64,000 nucleotides of DNA from Brachypodius melanocephalos (lineage: Eukaryota; Chordata; Aves; Passeriformes; Pycnonotidae), in the NCBI GenBank assembly GCA_013398615.1, contig VZSR01002420.1, forward strand, positions 2,535,624-2,599,623, given 5' to 3'. Numbering within the stretch: the first letter of the stretch is position 1; each line of letters starts with the position of its first letter. The notes under the pieces are model-generated. The model was not told the origin of the DNA and made no database searches. It worked only from the letters and a program-made list of their open reading frames with translations. The position numbers and the translations under genes are program-made. Of the stretch, positions 36,269 to 49,879 are shown piece after piece.

Positions 36269-38738
36269 AAGACATGTATAAAAAAGTAAAATTAATGACA
36301 GGACAGTGTGACTTCCTAAGGAAATTTCCTAATTTCCTAAGGAAACAAGGCGTATCCGCTTTCTCTGTCTATCCTCCTCACTCTCTCTCTGCCTGCCAGT
36401 CCCACTTCCCTGCCCCATCCATCATCTCTCAACCATTTGTCCAATTTCAATCAAACCGAGGGAAAAGGTCTCATGGATATGACAGCCCTATGGGTTCAGG
36501 CAGAAAACAGCTCAGCAGTTGGGAAACACCCAAATTATTGCTCCCAGCCCTGCCCCAAAAGGAACAGCTTGGCAATGTCAGCACAACTGCCCACCCTCGC
36601 TGGCCACAGCCCCATGGTCAGTGCCAGCTGTACCAGGGGCTGTCCCTCATCTAAAAAAGGGAAGGGGGAGTAAGGAAGGAGGAGATCCAGAGAAGTCCTG
36701 AAAGGACATGATGGTGGCAGGCAGGATGCAAACTGTGGAAATTGCTCATTACAGCTCTGCTTCTCCAAGGACCTTCCACTGCCATGTTGCAGGGACAACA
36801 AAGCAAGGGAGACTGCTGTTTTAAGGAGGTTTCTCTCCACCATCCTCACCATCCAGCATAACACAGTATGCTTTAGAAGAAACCAGTCGTTCTGAGGGGC
36901 TGGGAGCTGACTCGCCCCTTCTCAGCTATACAAACTTCTTGTACAACCTCACAAGGGGACATGAAGTTGTGGGGAGAGAAGTAGGACAGAAGATCAGTAG
37001 GAAACATTTCTGCCACAGAGGAAGGGGATCAGACTAGGTGGGAACACATGGCTATTAAAGAGATCCATAACTCTGCCAATTCTGCAAACCTCCATGGCAG
37101 CCAGCAAGAGGGATATATAAAGAAAAGTAAACCTTGTTCTAAAATGGACCCTAGAAAAACGCCTCCCATCCCACATGCCGCTTTCTTGAGGTAAGGAGCA
37201 AAATGTATGACCTACTCTCCAATAATCTGAAAATTGCATATAAGTAACAACTTCTAATTTTTTAAGGATTTGGCTCAAAGTATCATTAGAACTGCAGAAA
37301 CTCAAGTGCCAACAGTTATAATACCAATACTGTGCAAATATTTTTTCCTTTCGGAATATATTCATTTTCCAATATTTAATACAGTGTTTAATCCCTTTAC
37401 TTAACACTACTTAACTATGCTATTTTGAACAAAATTATAAAAAACCAAAAAACCTTAAACTGAACGACTTGAATACTTCTTTGCCCTTACTTAATTGGAA
37501 CTACAGTCCAATGCCTACATTTCCCTCAAGCACAAATTTTATTAGAACCGAGAATTATGTGTCTCACATCATCACGTATATCAAATCACATTCCCATAGT
37601 CTAAAATTTTCAGACAGAAGTGCCTAATTCCACAAAAAGTCACTCCCAGATAATCACCTACTCCTGATTTAAGTGCTGAGCAAGCCTAATTCCTAGAGAA
37701 ATCAATTGCAGCTGTGAGTGACCCGCATTTCTGAAAACCAGGAAACTTAGTTAAGGCTTAAAATTAGAATGTAAGTTAGAGTTAACTCTCAGAAACACCA
37801 GCAGAACCACTGTATACCAGGATATCTCTGTTACGGGCCTAACATTACACCAGTGTTTGAGCTCCGTAGCAACTTCTCCTACAGCAGTAAAATTCAAACT
37901 TCATATATAATCGATAGGCGAGCATACTCTAAAACTTCAGCAAATAAAATATCTGGGTCACACAAAGGAAAAGAAATTAGAAAATGCCCCAATCCTCCAC
38001 TTGCAGGATCTAGTAAATATATCCGAGAGGATCAAAAAGCAGCAGAGATTACTTGTGGCCTGATACAAATTCAGTTTAAAATGACAGATACAAATTAGGG
38101 AGAAGGCAGCAGCAAACGGATTTTTTGGGAGTGCTGGTTTCTGTCACCTCCAAGTGCCTCAGTGGATACCAGAACCAAATCGATTATCTCAATGGTTACT
38201 GGTAGCATTAGGGGCTGATTTTGTTCTTTTAGTCAGAACTCATTACAACTTGACTAGCACATTTATCCACACTTCACCTACTGCACACACATGCCTTTTT
38301 ACTAATTTTCACTAAACAAATCTGACTGCGGGCTAAAACATCCACGAACACCTACAACTAAAGAACAGTAGTGTTATGTATTGGAACCAAGATCATCTCT
38401 ATCTGACACTTTACAAAGCAAGAGACATTGTCAGCACAGCAGCCTATCCAGACTTCCTCTCCCAAGAGCTACTGAGACACTGCGAGTTCTGTATTTCATC
38501 CCAAACATATCAACAAACACAACCCTCCGCAGCAAAAATATCCGATCAGGCATGAAATCAGATTCCCGCAGCAACAGCCAAATATAAAAAAATAAAAAAA
38601 TCAAATGGTACCTGGTATCCTTGCAACCAAAAGGTCACCTAGATACGAGAAAATCTGAAGTAAGCCCAGTTTCACAAAAAAAACCCCCCCCAAAAAAAAA
38701 AAGCTCAAACCAAACTGGTGGCTCACGCAGCCACTCAC
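36263..38738 (-). other. NR3C2: NR3C2 intron 1 (right end provisional)
   Basis: This is the stretch between the exon 2 acceptor and the nearest plausible exon 1 donor. It is moderately AT-rich single-copy DNA. It holds a short repeated motif at 36313-36344 and a homopolymer trio at 38676-38702 (A8 C8 A11). I see no coding segment or mobile element. If the donor at 39016 is the real one, the intron extends to 39016. Confidence 0.6.
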
Positions 38739-38739
38739 T
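38733..38739 (-). promoter_or_regulatory. NR3C2: Candidate splice donor of non-coding exon 1 (option A)
   Basis: The minus strand reads GAA|GTGAGT with the GT at 38738-38737. The +1 to +6 bases match consensus; the last exon base is A rather than G. Joined to exon 2 it would put A at position -3 of the start codon. It competes with option B at 39016, and I cannot choose between them without RNA data. Confidence 0.3.
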
Positions 38740-39010
38740 TCTTCACTCTCAGTGTTTGTAAACGAAATTTCCTTTAAGTTTCACTGTCTGCCAGTCACCC
38801 CGCTGACACAAGACTGTCCAGGGGACCCGAGTTTCATGGCTGGGCTGGGGGTTTCCCCCTTTTCTCCAGCACACCGGAGCGGTGCGGGCAGCCCCAGCAC
38901 CTGCGCTGCCCCGGCACTGCCGCCCACGGACCCGAGCGGAGCCGGGCGCGGGTCCCCCCCGTCCCCGCGGGTTTACACCCACGCAGACAGCGCGCACGCC
39001 GATTTCTCCT

Positions 39011-39019
39011 GTTTACCCT
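39011..39019 (-). promoter_or_regulatory. NR3C2: Candidate splice donor of non-coding exon 1 (option B)
   Basis: The minus strand reads AGG|GTAAAC with the GT at 39016-39015, just 3' of the assembly gap in transcript orientation. It lies within the CpG island, where an exon 1 would be expected. Joined to exon 2 it would put G at position -3 of the start codon. Confidence 0.3.
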
Positions 39020-39040
39020 ACGCTGTGAGGAGCATCACCG

Positions 39041-39140
39041 NNNNNNNNNNNNNNNNNNNNNNNNNNNNNNNNNNNNNNNNNNNNNNNNNNNNNNNNNNNN
39101 NNNNNNNNNNNNNNNNNNNNNNNNNNNNNNNNNNNNNNNN
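39041..39140. other. Assembly gap (100 N) inside the CpG island
   Basis: Exactly 100 N, the usual placeholder for a gap of unknown size. Its position inside extremely GC-rich DNA fits the known drop-out of such sequence in bird assemblies. Part of exon 1 or the core promoter may be missing. Confidence 0.98.
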
Positions 39141-39171
39141 CGGTTCCTGGTTCGCGGAGCCGCCGGAGGAA

Positions 39172-39200
39172 GGGAAGGGAAGGAGGGCGGGCGGCGGGGG
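39172..39200 (+). other. G-quadruplex motif in the promoter island
   Basis: Five G-runs of three or more (GGG AA GGG AAGGA GGG C GGG, then GGGGG) lie within 29 bases on the plus strand, the template strand for NR3C2. They sit 32 bases from the gap edge and include a GC box. G4 potential may have helped cause the sequencing gap. Confidence 0.6.
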
Positions 39201-40922
39201 AGGAGGAGTGTCTCCCCGTGCCCTTCCCCAGGCGGAGCGTCTCTCCCGGCCCTGGCGGCGGCGGCGGAACTCCCCTCCCCTCTCCGCTCCGACCGCCCCG
39301 CTCGGCCCCCGGGCGGGCTGCAGGGGAGCGGAGCGCCCCTGGACGGGATTGCGGGAGGAGGCTGTACTCCCCCCAACCCCCGCCGGGCCTGCGCTTTCCA
39401 TCCCCCCGTCCCCGCCGCTGCCAGGCGGGGGGAGCCGGTTCCCGCTGCCCCCCGGCGTGCCCTTGTGTCCCGGGATACGGGCAAGGAGAGGGAGCATCCG
39501 CGCCGCACTCGCGGGGCTGCGGTGGGGCAAACCCGTCCCGATTCCAGACATGAACAGAAAAATCGGTGCTAAAAGCGGTGCTGCTTTTAAAATAATGTTT
39601 CACTCGTGGCTAAGGTCTTTTAGAACTGGTTGTGTTTGAGTTCAGGGCATTAAATGTCTCTTCATTTAAACATCTTAAGGAAAAAAAAAATTAGGCATTG
39701 GAGGAAGGAAAAACTTGGCCCTGTTTTAATAGCCTCGATGCAAGTCTTCAAACGTGGGAAAGGGCTGCTTGCCGGGAATTTTACCTGTGCCGAAGCCTGT
39801 AGGATCGGGGCCTTGGAAAAGGTGACATTTTATCAGCTGTTGTTTGCATCCGTCAAAGTTTGTGGGTAACTTGATAAATGTTAAACATGGAAGCAGAAAG
39901 TGCTGGTGAGGCCAGACTCGGAGATAACGGCACATTCAATAGCTTAATTTCACAATTAGTTTACTGTATTATTGGAAGCAAATCATATTTCACTGTGCCT
40001 ACACCAGTGCTCTATTTTTAGCCATAATCTAGCTAAAAAGGAGGAACCTACTGAGATGTATTATAACATCGAATGTGAACAATTCTGTTCTCTCCCTTTT
40101 TACTCATTTTGTGTCATACATCTGGTTTGGAATACAGCTCGTTTATTAATCAAACAGAACTGCCACGAATGGGCTGGAGGCTGCAACTCCAAGGCAGAGG
40201 AAAGTTCCTCTCAACTCTGCAAGGAACCCAGGAAATCACAGCTGAGCAAAAAGCATTCAAGCACACTGTCTGCCCTCCCAATAACTGGCATAGCCAGAAC
40301 AACTATTTTTTATTAATTTAGAATTACAGTGTATTTGGCTCTTTGGTTGCACCTTTTTTGCTTCACTTTCCTTGGTTTTTTGTTTTGGTTTTTTTTTTTT
40401 TTTTTCTCCAGAGCAAAGTTGTAAATGAAAAAGGCATTTGAAATGCTTGGACATAGCCTCAGTCTTTGTGTTGCATCATCTTTTTTATGGTATTTTTAAG
40501 AACAAAAAGGAGATAGAAAATAAAATTGAGGGAATATACCAATCTACTGCCTCAGTACCAAACATTTTATCCCCTCCCTTTCCCCTGTGATACAGACAGA
40601 GATGGCTGCTAGAAGAATAAAGCACCTTTCACGGTACATGCAAGATGCTCACAGGTTTTCCACAAATTCAGTAGAAACCTCATTTGTTTTCTGCTTGTGG
40701 TTCACAGGAGCACTTAGCTTTTTAGTGGTTGACACTATATCTATTTTTAGCAGCATTTTAACAGCTGTCACTAACAAATACGATCCCATCTTGAAAGAGG
40801 AGGGGAGTTTATCTGTTTTATTTTAAAAAAATCAGACTACGCAATTGTCAGATTATAAAATGCAATTTGGATCTTTATCTCTGAAGAGAAAAGGCTATCT
40901 TTTCTCATTATGCCAATTCCAT

Positions 40923-40943
40923 GGGGGGGGGAAAAAGGGGGGG
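40923..40943 (+). repeat. G9-A5-G7 homopurine tract
   Basis: Nine G, five A and seven G in a row, a homopurine tract able to support triplex or G4 structures. Confidence 0.85.
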
Positions 40944-43900
40944 ATGTGTAGTGGGCTAGATAAAGTAACAAAAGGGCTTTGCAAGGTTTGGAAATAATGT
41001 TATTCAAAGGCATACAAATGTATATATAGCACATCTCAGATTCGGTTAAGAGTGGTCCTGTTTTGCTGCCTTCTGCAGCTGTGTTGCGATGGGGGAAGCC
41101 GCAAAGAGTCGAGTCATAGTTTTCCAAGTAGGTCAAGAGGAGCAGCACGGACACCTCCAATGAGCGATTCTCTTCGCTCAGATTGGGTTTGATATGAGGT
41201 TAACTCATGTCAGACACATGACACTGAAAGCAGCAGACAGACAAGTGTTAAGGCACTCTTGCAGCAGATGTCATCTCTCTTCCTAAAGATAGGGGCAAAT
41301 TTGCTGTGGATGATGCATTGCAAAACAAGATAACGCTGGGACTCGGCAAGTGTCAAATGGTACCTCCTCCTGTGCGTGGAAAAGCGAGTGGATTGGTGTT
41401 AGGGGCTGCAGGAGCAACGATGTAGTGTAAAAGCAGCCTACTGTACTATCTTACTTAGAGGTCATGTGCCCTATTTTGAGAACTGAACCAAAGCGGATGA
41501 AGTTTTGAGTCGGTTCCAACTAAGGCAGCTGGGCATTTCCCACTTCTCTCCAGCTCCAGCCCAGGAATGCAGGCAATCACATGGTCACACATATTATTCC
41601 TTTACCCGACGTTACTCACCGTAGATTTAATTTTTGTGCCATTTGGCTCATATGGGTTTGATTAGCTGAGATTTGCAGCTGGTCAGAAGTAGTTGCATTT
41701 TGGGAAGACACTGGAAAAAACATTGGAGATGACAGGTGAGAGTTTATGTTCCCTGGCCAACAGGCATGAGTCTTCCAAGAGAGAAGTCCACAGTCTTCTC
41801 TGAGTTGCCAGTAATTGTGTTAAAGCTAATTTCCCAATCCATGCTGAAAGTCTTTAGAATTCTTCACAAGACTAAATGTATTTAGGCATGTTTTCTGTGT
41901 GGTATGTTTATGTTCTCTGAGATATCAATATTTTATCTATTTAGTCTAATTTTGAACAATTTTGTTTTCTAATTATAGATAAATCCTTTAGCTGAGAAAC
42001 AGAACATGTTCCCTTTTAACCTGCATTCTTTCTTTTCTACCTTTTTTTTTCTTTTTTTTTTTAATGCTCTTTAATGGCCCTGTTGTAACTGTGGTTGAAC
42101 CACATCTAAGTATAGTACAAGTGCATTTCTAATGCACATTGGCATTAGCAACCACTTGCTTGTGCAAAGGGCCAAGACATGCATTTAAAAACACCTATTT
42201 TCAATACATTTCAAATCACAGTTTTTATTGACTGTTAGCACCAATAGTTTCATCTGCTTCAAAATAAAAAACATCCCACAGGGAGTTGCTTGTTGTGGAT
42301 AATAGGTCTTGTGGACAGCGGCAGGACAAACAAAGCATAAAGAATAACACATGGGCAGCACTTTGTATTTTCTGGAGCTTTAATATTGCCACATATGTTT
42401 ACATCATTTATAGTCAGCTTCTCTCTTGCTCTTGTACTATTTCTTTAAGAAAATGCAATTTGTAAAAAAAAAAAATTGTCGTTGCCACAGAATGCAGCCT
42501 TATCTTGATATTAATGAATTCCCAAGCAATAAAAGGTAGTGGCTCTAATTGTATCTTAATATTTATCTACTACCTACTGGCATTTTTACAGTATCAAATG
42601 GTAACTCACGCAGTAATCTGATAAAAATTTTGTAGTAACCATAATAGTACTGCACCTATGCCAAAAACCCAGACACAGTGCTTAACAGCAGTAAAAAGAG
42701 CAAATAGCACCCTCCAGCACTTAATAAACATATCAAATGCAAATTGGAGGAAATTATTTAATCAGTCTATAGGCTAGTTAATTTTGATGATTATTCACAG
42801 TTCTAGTAGCAATACTTAAAGTGTGGAATAAGTTAGTACAGAAATTGTCATGACACCAAGGTCATAAGCAGAATTTGAAACTTGCTGCATAGAGGAAATT
42901 ATCTTCCTGATTGAGTGAAGGTACAGCTTTAAAGCTCCTACAGCAAAAGGAGAATTCTTATGTAATTTTCCAGATTCCTCTATAATCCTGAAGTTGCCTG
43001 CTCTCAGATATTATGCAATGAAAGATGGTTTGATATTAACCTGCATGATCAAATTCATATTGAGACTTGAAAAACCCTTGTTTTCTAAATTTTTTAAAAT
43101 CTGTATTTCCTGGGGAAGAGAAATTTCAGCAGGACTCTCCCCAAATCGTATGATGAAGAAGAGACTGAGAAGAGCAATGCTGTGAAGCTGAGAGAATGAG
43201 GAAGAAATATTGGCAAGACAGAAAAGGAAAAAAGAAATCTATTGATTTTGGTGGAAGTTGCACTGCTTTCCTAAATAGATTTATTTTGTTGATTTTGTTC
43301 ATATATTAAACTCTTTGCTTCCTTTGTAGGCTATGATCCAGCTCAAGCTGGGCCCACACTGGGCAGCTGATCTTGCACAACATGGAGAGTTGGTCCTTGT
43401 CAGATGCATGTTGATTTACACAGGTTTGGTTAAAAAAGGAACATATTTGTCACAAGGAACCGTAAGTCAGTGTTCTGAGAACGTGTCCTGGCTTTGGAGG
43501 TCAAGGTCAGACCAGAATTTGTCTGGCCTAGAGTAAATATGTGGTAATGAAAGGTCATGTATTCCAGCATTTTCCCACTGAACTCGCTGGGACTTGGCCC
43601 AGAAGCCAGCAGTGACAGAAATTTTGGCAGATTGCACTGATTTGTCACTCGTGATTCACAGGTGAGAACAGGTATCCTCACCAACCCGGTTGCCTGGCTG
43701 TGGTTCATTCTCTTCTGGTTTAAACCAACTCAGCTTGGTTTCCACAAAGGGTGCTCTCTCTACCAGTGCTTGTGCAATCCTGGCACCTGCAGCATCCAAG
43801 TACCACACAGACCCATTTCTTCTGGGTTCTGGAAAGAAGAGCAGCATTTATCAGCATTTTATAGGCAGGGAGTGGAGGAACAAAGAGATTGCAGCGTTTA

Positions 43901-46900
43901 TCTCAGGCCACTGAGAAGGTTACAAAGTACGAAGCTCGTTACTTCCCAAATCACAGATCACTGCCTTCCATTGCAGGACCAAGGTTCCTTTTCAGCCATG
44001 GCCTTCCCAGGAACGCTGCCTGAGCGTGAGTGATGTAGAGTTACAACACTTTTGGTTGTTGTCTGGGAAGGAAAATGCTCCATGCTCTACTTGAATGGAT
44101 TCATTATGGGAATGAATTTTAGAAACCCCGTATTGTTGGGGCTTTTACTGTATGGATCAGCAGCAGCCCCTGAAGATTGACGTTACCTTCCCTGCCTGCT
44201 CGAACCTGGTCAGAAGAGTCACATTCCATGAATGTGCAAGAATTTCTGGCATGAATTCTTGTACATGCACATTTGCATTTTGGCTTCTGTGCATGCTGTT
44301 CATACACTCGCCACTTCGAACTCTGCTTTTCATGGGTAGTTCTGACAAAAAGAAAAATCATTCTTTCATATATACACATAAAGCAAGCACATAAATTGCC
44401 AAATGAACGTAATTCCAGAAGTTTTTTCTTTATTTATTCATTTTGCATTCCATTCTCAGCCCTGGGTAGACACTCACAGAGTAGAAATTATGTACCCTTC
44501 TCAAGATTTCTAAAGGAAGATCGACCAGGACTCAAATCTTGTTTAAGAGTCAAAATTGTTCCAAGGCAGGACTCATAGAGGGTTTAGCAAACAAGAATTT
44601 CTCCTGGCACGATTCATTTATGTCCTCTATGCATGACTAAAAATTGAAAACATGAGCCTATCAGGAGTATTTTATGTTCAACAGCTGCACAGAAGACATG
44701 ACTAATTCCAAATGTAAGAGCAGGTACTGATCCTTTTAATCTGGTTACTTGAGTCCTGCTCTGGGCAGAAGACACCTGCCACTGTGCTGTTAGTCCTGCA
44801 GGACTTTGCAAGTCCTAACCATTACTCTTTTCTGTAAGAAGAATGAAAAACAGTACTAAAAGGAAGCAAAGGACAGTTAGGGAACGAGAGGTGGTGAGCT
44901 GTATTTGCATTATTTATACTATTTTTATATAACCACAACAACAGTGATTGTAACATGATTTACAGTGGCAGGAGAGAAAGAATTAGACCTTCTTTTAGTG
45001 AGAATCATTAAAAAAATGAATACATAATGTAGGCAGTAGACTCTGCCTGCACATTTTTATTTCAGAGCTTGTACTGAAGGGTGTCTAAGCAAGAGCTTCC
45101 TTGTAATTCCATTGTGGAGAGCAAATGAATCCCAGGGACTGTCGCTCCTTGTTGATCGTCAGTGGGCGTAGATGCAGTAGATGTAAAGGTCTATGACTCA
45201 CTGAGCTAGCTAAGGTGAAACCAGATGAGAGGAGATAATTGCACCATTATAAAAAGAATTATCATAGTTTGATTACAGAAAAAAAAAAAAAAAAAAGTCC
45301 TCTAATGGTGCCGTAACTCTTGGGAACTAAAATATGAGATGGCACTGAAAGTGAGGAGTTCATGTCAAGGAATAGCAAAATGTCCCTTTTAATTGATCCA
45401 TTTTAATCAGACATGCCAAAATGATGATTTCAAGGATTGAAGGTATAATTGGTCAAAACAGCCTAAGGTACTTCCCCATGCCAGTCCTGATTACAACAAA
45501 AAAGAAGACTAATCAACGACACAAATTGACAAGGGCAAGAAATTTATGAATCCAGCGATTACTGGAATACTTCATGAAAGATATGATGTAACCTCTTGTC
45601 TTATGCATGAAAATAGGTACCAAGTTAAAAACTTCCCCAGCTGGTTTTATGATCTTTAAATTGAAGAGTGAAAGGAAAGGATTGCAGGTAATCCAGACTG
45701 AGATGAGAAATTCTGATACTTACGGCGATATAAAGAATACATTTCCTTTTGACAGACGGTGAAGGGTTATTTGGTGTTACAAAGTCCAGAAAGCATGTAT
45801 ATAAAATGCAGAAAGTATTTGGGCAATTAAGAACAAAAAGGAAATGTGGTGTAAATTTATGGGTGTCTATGACCTTTATAGAGTACATGAAACCCTTGTC
45901 AGGTTGGTTTTCATGACAGTAATGGCATTATGAGCTGACTATGATTTAAGCTGCAAAAGCAGAATGAAGACAATAAACTAACAAGAGCTTGTCATTTTCT
46001 CTTTCCATTTGTGTCTGTATGGAGGTTTTAGGAGTGGTATATACTAAGGGGAGTAGCAATAGTTGGGGAAGTACCAAGATTTGAAGCATCCCTTTGATAA
46101 TCTCCTTCTAGCTCAGTCTGAGTCTGCAGCTTCAGGGGTGCAGATTGGCAGGAAGAAACTGGCAGCAGTTTTGCAGAATCACCTCAGGGGTTGTAGCAGA
46201 GGGGAAACATTCACAACTCTCATCCCAAAAGTTTGTTTCCATCAAGGTGGTTCAGAATTGGCAAAGACATATCAGTTCTCAGGTCGGAGGTAACTGTATA
46301 GCTCTCATGAAGTGAGGAAGGTGTTTCTTATAAGGTGCCTTCACAGCCAACATTTGATTTGAGGCTCTCCAACACTGTGTCCCAGCAGCCTTGGTAAAGA
46401 ATAAGACATGACACTCCACTCTTGTTATGAATCAGTAGGGAGAGCAGTTCAAAGAAACCTCTTTTGGAGGTGACAGGTAAGAGAGTCCATCAAATTCAGT
46501 CCTTCCTCCTTTGCCTGTTTCCCAGCTCCCTGCACCTCTGTAATAGCTGAAAGGCAGAGGGAGGCTCAGACTTGTGTGTTACAAATCCTATCCAAAGCAC
46601 ATCTGTAAATGACAGCCTCTGCCTGCAAGTGTGTTCAATGCTTACCTCATGTTCCCTGCAGCATTACCCATATGATGATGTTACTTCAGGGCTTGGTAGA
46701 ACGCAATATTAAATATCATTCCAGATACTGACGTGCACCCTCACCATTTTCACTTGTTTGACTTGAAGTTAATAATCTGGCATAGCCCTGGTTCAGGAGA
46801 ATGGATATCTTTTTTTTTTTTTTTAATGGGTTTTCCATAGGAAAAAAACCAGGGGATTTTTTCCCCCACAGTTAATGCTCACAGATGGACACAAGCACTG

Positions 46901-47810
46901 TTCAAAATGCTGCTCACCGCAGGAAAAGCATTGATAAGGCATTGATAGAGGCAATCAAATGCATCCCAGAAGTTTCTGTCAGGCAACAACACATCCTTCC
47001 AGAGCAAGGAAGTTTGTGCATTGATCCCATTAGAGGCTTTCTGCTTTCAGAGCAGTGCCACATCTGGACACAAGAAGGTGCACCTTATTAGAATGATGAA
47101 AAAACAAAGGGGCATTTTGGGATTGTGACAGCTCTGATGGGGTTTTAGTTAGACTGTAAGCTATAAGGTAAATGCCGCTGCTCTGGTGGGATAGTTTTGA
47201 GGGTGCATTAAGGGGACAGGCAGTGACCAGACAAATGGGTGGCCCAGAGGATGAGGAGACACTGCTGCTCTGGATTTTCCCCTTAATATCAGTGTAAGTC
47301 CATTTGCACTTACTGTGAGCATCCCTTTCCAAGCGACCTATGCACAGGTGTATTGTGGATCCCCAGCTTTGATTTGGGGATGATGTGTTTCAGAGTGTCT
47401 CACTCTTACCCTCCATGGTGTTACTGATAAGTTGTCTGCTGAAATGGTCCAGCCAAGAGCCACAGCCCTAGGAAGGGCGCTGCAGGGGTTTTAGCCCTTC
47501 CCCAAGTGCCATGGGCTAAGAGCTCCTCCGGCATGGCATGAAGTGGTTTTCCTCAGCTCTTGGGTTGCCAGTGGCTCTGGGTGCTTTGTCACAGGCTGGC
47601 AGGATTTCCTGAGCAGTGCAGGGGATTTCTGCTTAGGAGAATGTTTGACTGATGATGTGTTTGCCACTTCTTCGGGAATGCCCCCTCATGTGAGCGTCTC
47701 AGGCACGAGAAGCTGCAAATCTTACCCTAGTTCAGTGCTTGGCAGGTTTTCTCTGTGGTTTTCTGCCCTGTCTTTAATAATACGGTCTAGTGAAACAGCC
47801 GTGTGCAAAT

Positions 47811-47849
47811 ATGTACATAAATATATACATAAATATATACATATATATG
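47811..47849. repeat. AT-rich period-12 repeat
   Basis: Two to three units close to ATATACATAAAT. A short AT-rich tandem repeat, similar in composition to the 21.78 kb tract. Confidence 0.75.
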
Positions 47850-49879
47850 CTTTATGCACATCTGGACTGTAGCCACTCTAAAAGCAAGTAAAACAAGTTA
47901 GAGTACACACATTAGAGAAATGCATAGCAGTTTATGTTACAGGCTCTGTTAACTCCTGAGGAACCACACACTGGTTCCTCTCCTGGCGTCTGGAGGAAAC
48001 TTGTCTCTACATTGCTCTTTCTCATGCAACATGCATATGCAAAGTTTGCTGTCTTTGTTGTAAAGATATTCTGTTAGGACCAAGAATAGGGGGAAAAAAA
48101 AGCTGGAAAGACTGCTGTCATTTGCAATGTAGGCAGGGAAATGGTTTTAAGCCAACAATTAATACAAATGTAATAGCTGACCTGAGGCTGGGTAATGCAC
48201 ACTGTTTCTGAAATAAAGCCCAAAGTTCCCCAGAAGAAACCAAAGAAATCACCTGGGCTTTAGCACAGCTCTGAGTACTGAAGCTGAGGTAGGTGATAAA
48301 TAATGACTTGTTAAGACCTCCTGATTGCAAGAAAGAGAAACCTCACAAAATCCAAACCCCGAGATCCTGTGGACATACACGGACAGAAAGACACAGACTC
48401 CATTTCCTCATCAGTTATGTGTCTGATCAGTAAGAACACAACCACACACACATAGCTGAGCAGAAGATACACATGCAGATGTGTCTAGGTACTCCCTTTA
48501 CTGAATTTATTAAATCTATGTAATACTGTGCAGACACGCAACAAAATACGTGGAGATAAATGTGGGGACAGAAAATCCAGCCCAGAGTATGTGTTTTAGA
48601 TAAACAATTTTTTTTTGCTTTGGGTTCAGTATTCTAACAAGCATGGTAGTGCTTTGGCATAGCATAGATCAGCATCAGAAAAAAAATATTTCGTAACTGA
48701 CTAAAATTTTGCTTTTCTGCTGCTCATTTTAGCCTTTTTTTTTTGCACCTCATTCTATGTTTGGTAAAAGTTTAGTATATCTGCATAAATGCAGTGATAA
48801 ATACTAATTTTTAATACTTTGAACAATACATTTCATCAGTGTTCTCTCTTTAGAAGAAGTATTTGTTTCTTTGAGAGGCAGTTTCAATAGCATGCAGCAG
48901 ATTACTTTAATAAAACAAAGTGAGATCAATATCATGGAAGCAGGATTAAATATCTTTAAGGAGATGCTGTCATCCTAACCCTTTTTTTGTGGCTTCATAC
49001 TTTGAAGTGAAGAGATAAATAAAGGAGAATCACAGAATATGATTCCCCTATTCACTTGTATTCAGGAAGGTAAAGATTGCTTGAAATAGGTATGATGAAG
49101 CTGGGTTTTTCATAAAATAAAGTAGAAGAGATTATTCAAGAAAGCAGTCTTCCTGAAGGAGACAACCAAGAGGCTACAGGTGATGTAAACAGATTCTATT
49201 TCTTGGAGATTAAAGTGAGGTTTCTGACATTTGAGAGACTCTATTAAAAAATGCACTGTGCCTTACTATCATCTGTGGACAGTATTGATTGCTGAGCTGT
49301 TTAAAAAAAAAAAAAACAAACCAAAAAAAAACCCCCACTTGTAAAAGGAATTCTTTCTGGTCAAGTGATGCAGTTTTAGGAAAGGAATGACCTTTGCAGG
49401 ACAAGAGGGTGTATAATTTTAAATCATAGCAAATGCAATTGAAACTCTCCCACTGGCAAGAGAGAAAATCAAATTAAAGCAAATATTGTATTAAAGGAGT
49501 TTCAGTGGATGCCTTGGAGAGCTCTGATTTTCATGTAAATGCCCATTTAGACTGAAGTTTACTGCCTCCTCAGAATAATGGCGAAGAAAAGAAAAGCATA
49601 TTTAATTGGAAAGGAAGGGAATGCCAAGGAAACAGATGAATTGCAACTCACTTTCTAGATTTTTTTTCCTGCAGATCTAGCAGCTATGATAGCTCACTGT
49701 CTTAAATTGTTCAAAGGAAAACAGTAATTGAACCTCAATCCATATAATTCGGGAAAATGTTCTTTTTTTTTTTTCTTTTATTATTTTTTTTCAAATCTTT
49801 TCCACATCTTCTAGATTATTGCAGCTTTAGCTAATTTTCCTGTCAGGTCCTTTTGCATGTCCTTGTGGGAATCGCCTAG

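Larger units (their letters stand above)
38850..39560 (-). promoter_or_regulatory. NR3C2: CpG island: probable NR3C2 promoter and exon 1
   Basis: Both flanks of the N gap are strongly GC- and CpG-rich, in sharp contrast to the AT-rich DNA outside. A GGGCGGG GC box is visible at 39185-39191 and more GC-box-like C/G runs at about 39375-39430, and I see no TATA box. The island lies 2.6-3.3 kb upstream of exon 2 on the coding strand, where the non-coding first exon(s) of NR3C2 (1-alpha and 1-beta in human) would be expected. Assigning the promoter is inference; the island is seen directly. The transcription start may lie in the missing sequence. Long open frames across it are an effect of GC content and of N bases. 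Confidence 0.7.

Noticed and set aside
36261..36275. In-frame ATG five codons upstream of METKG as the receptor start
   Set aside because: It lies on the intronic side of a clear TTTGCTAG splice acceptor, and known MR proteins begin at METKG.
39620..39636. AGAACTGGTTGTGTT as an autoregulatory GRE/MRE beside the promoter
   Set aside because: Only one half-site is close to consensus; too weak to list as a feature.
38752..39639. Frames of 157-295 codons across the CpG island
   Set aside because: They run through 100 N and through GC-rich DNA where stops are rare; no domain is recognisable.
42003..42012. GAACATGTTC as a steroid response element
   Set aside because: A receptor palindrome needs a 3-base spacer, which is absent; it is at best a single p53-type half-site.
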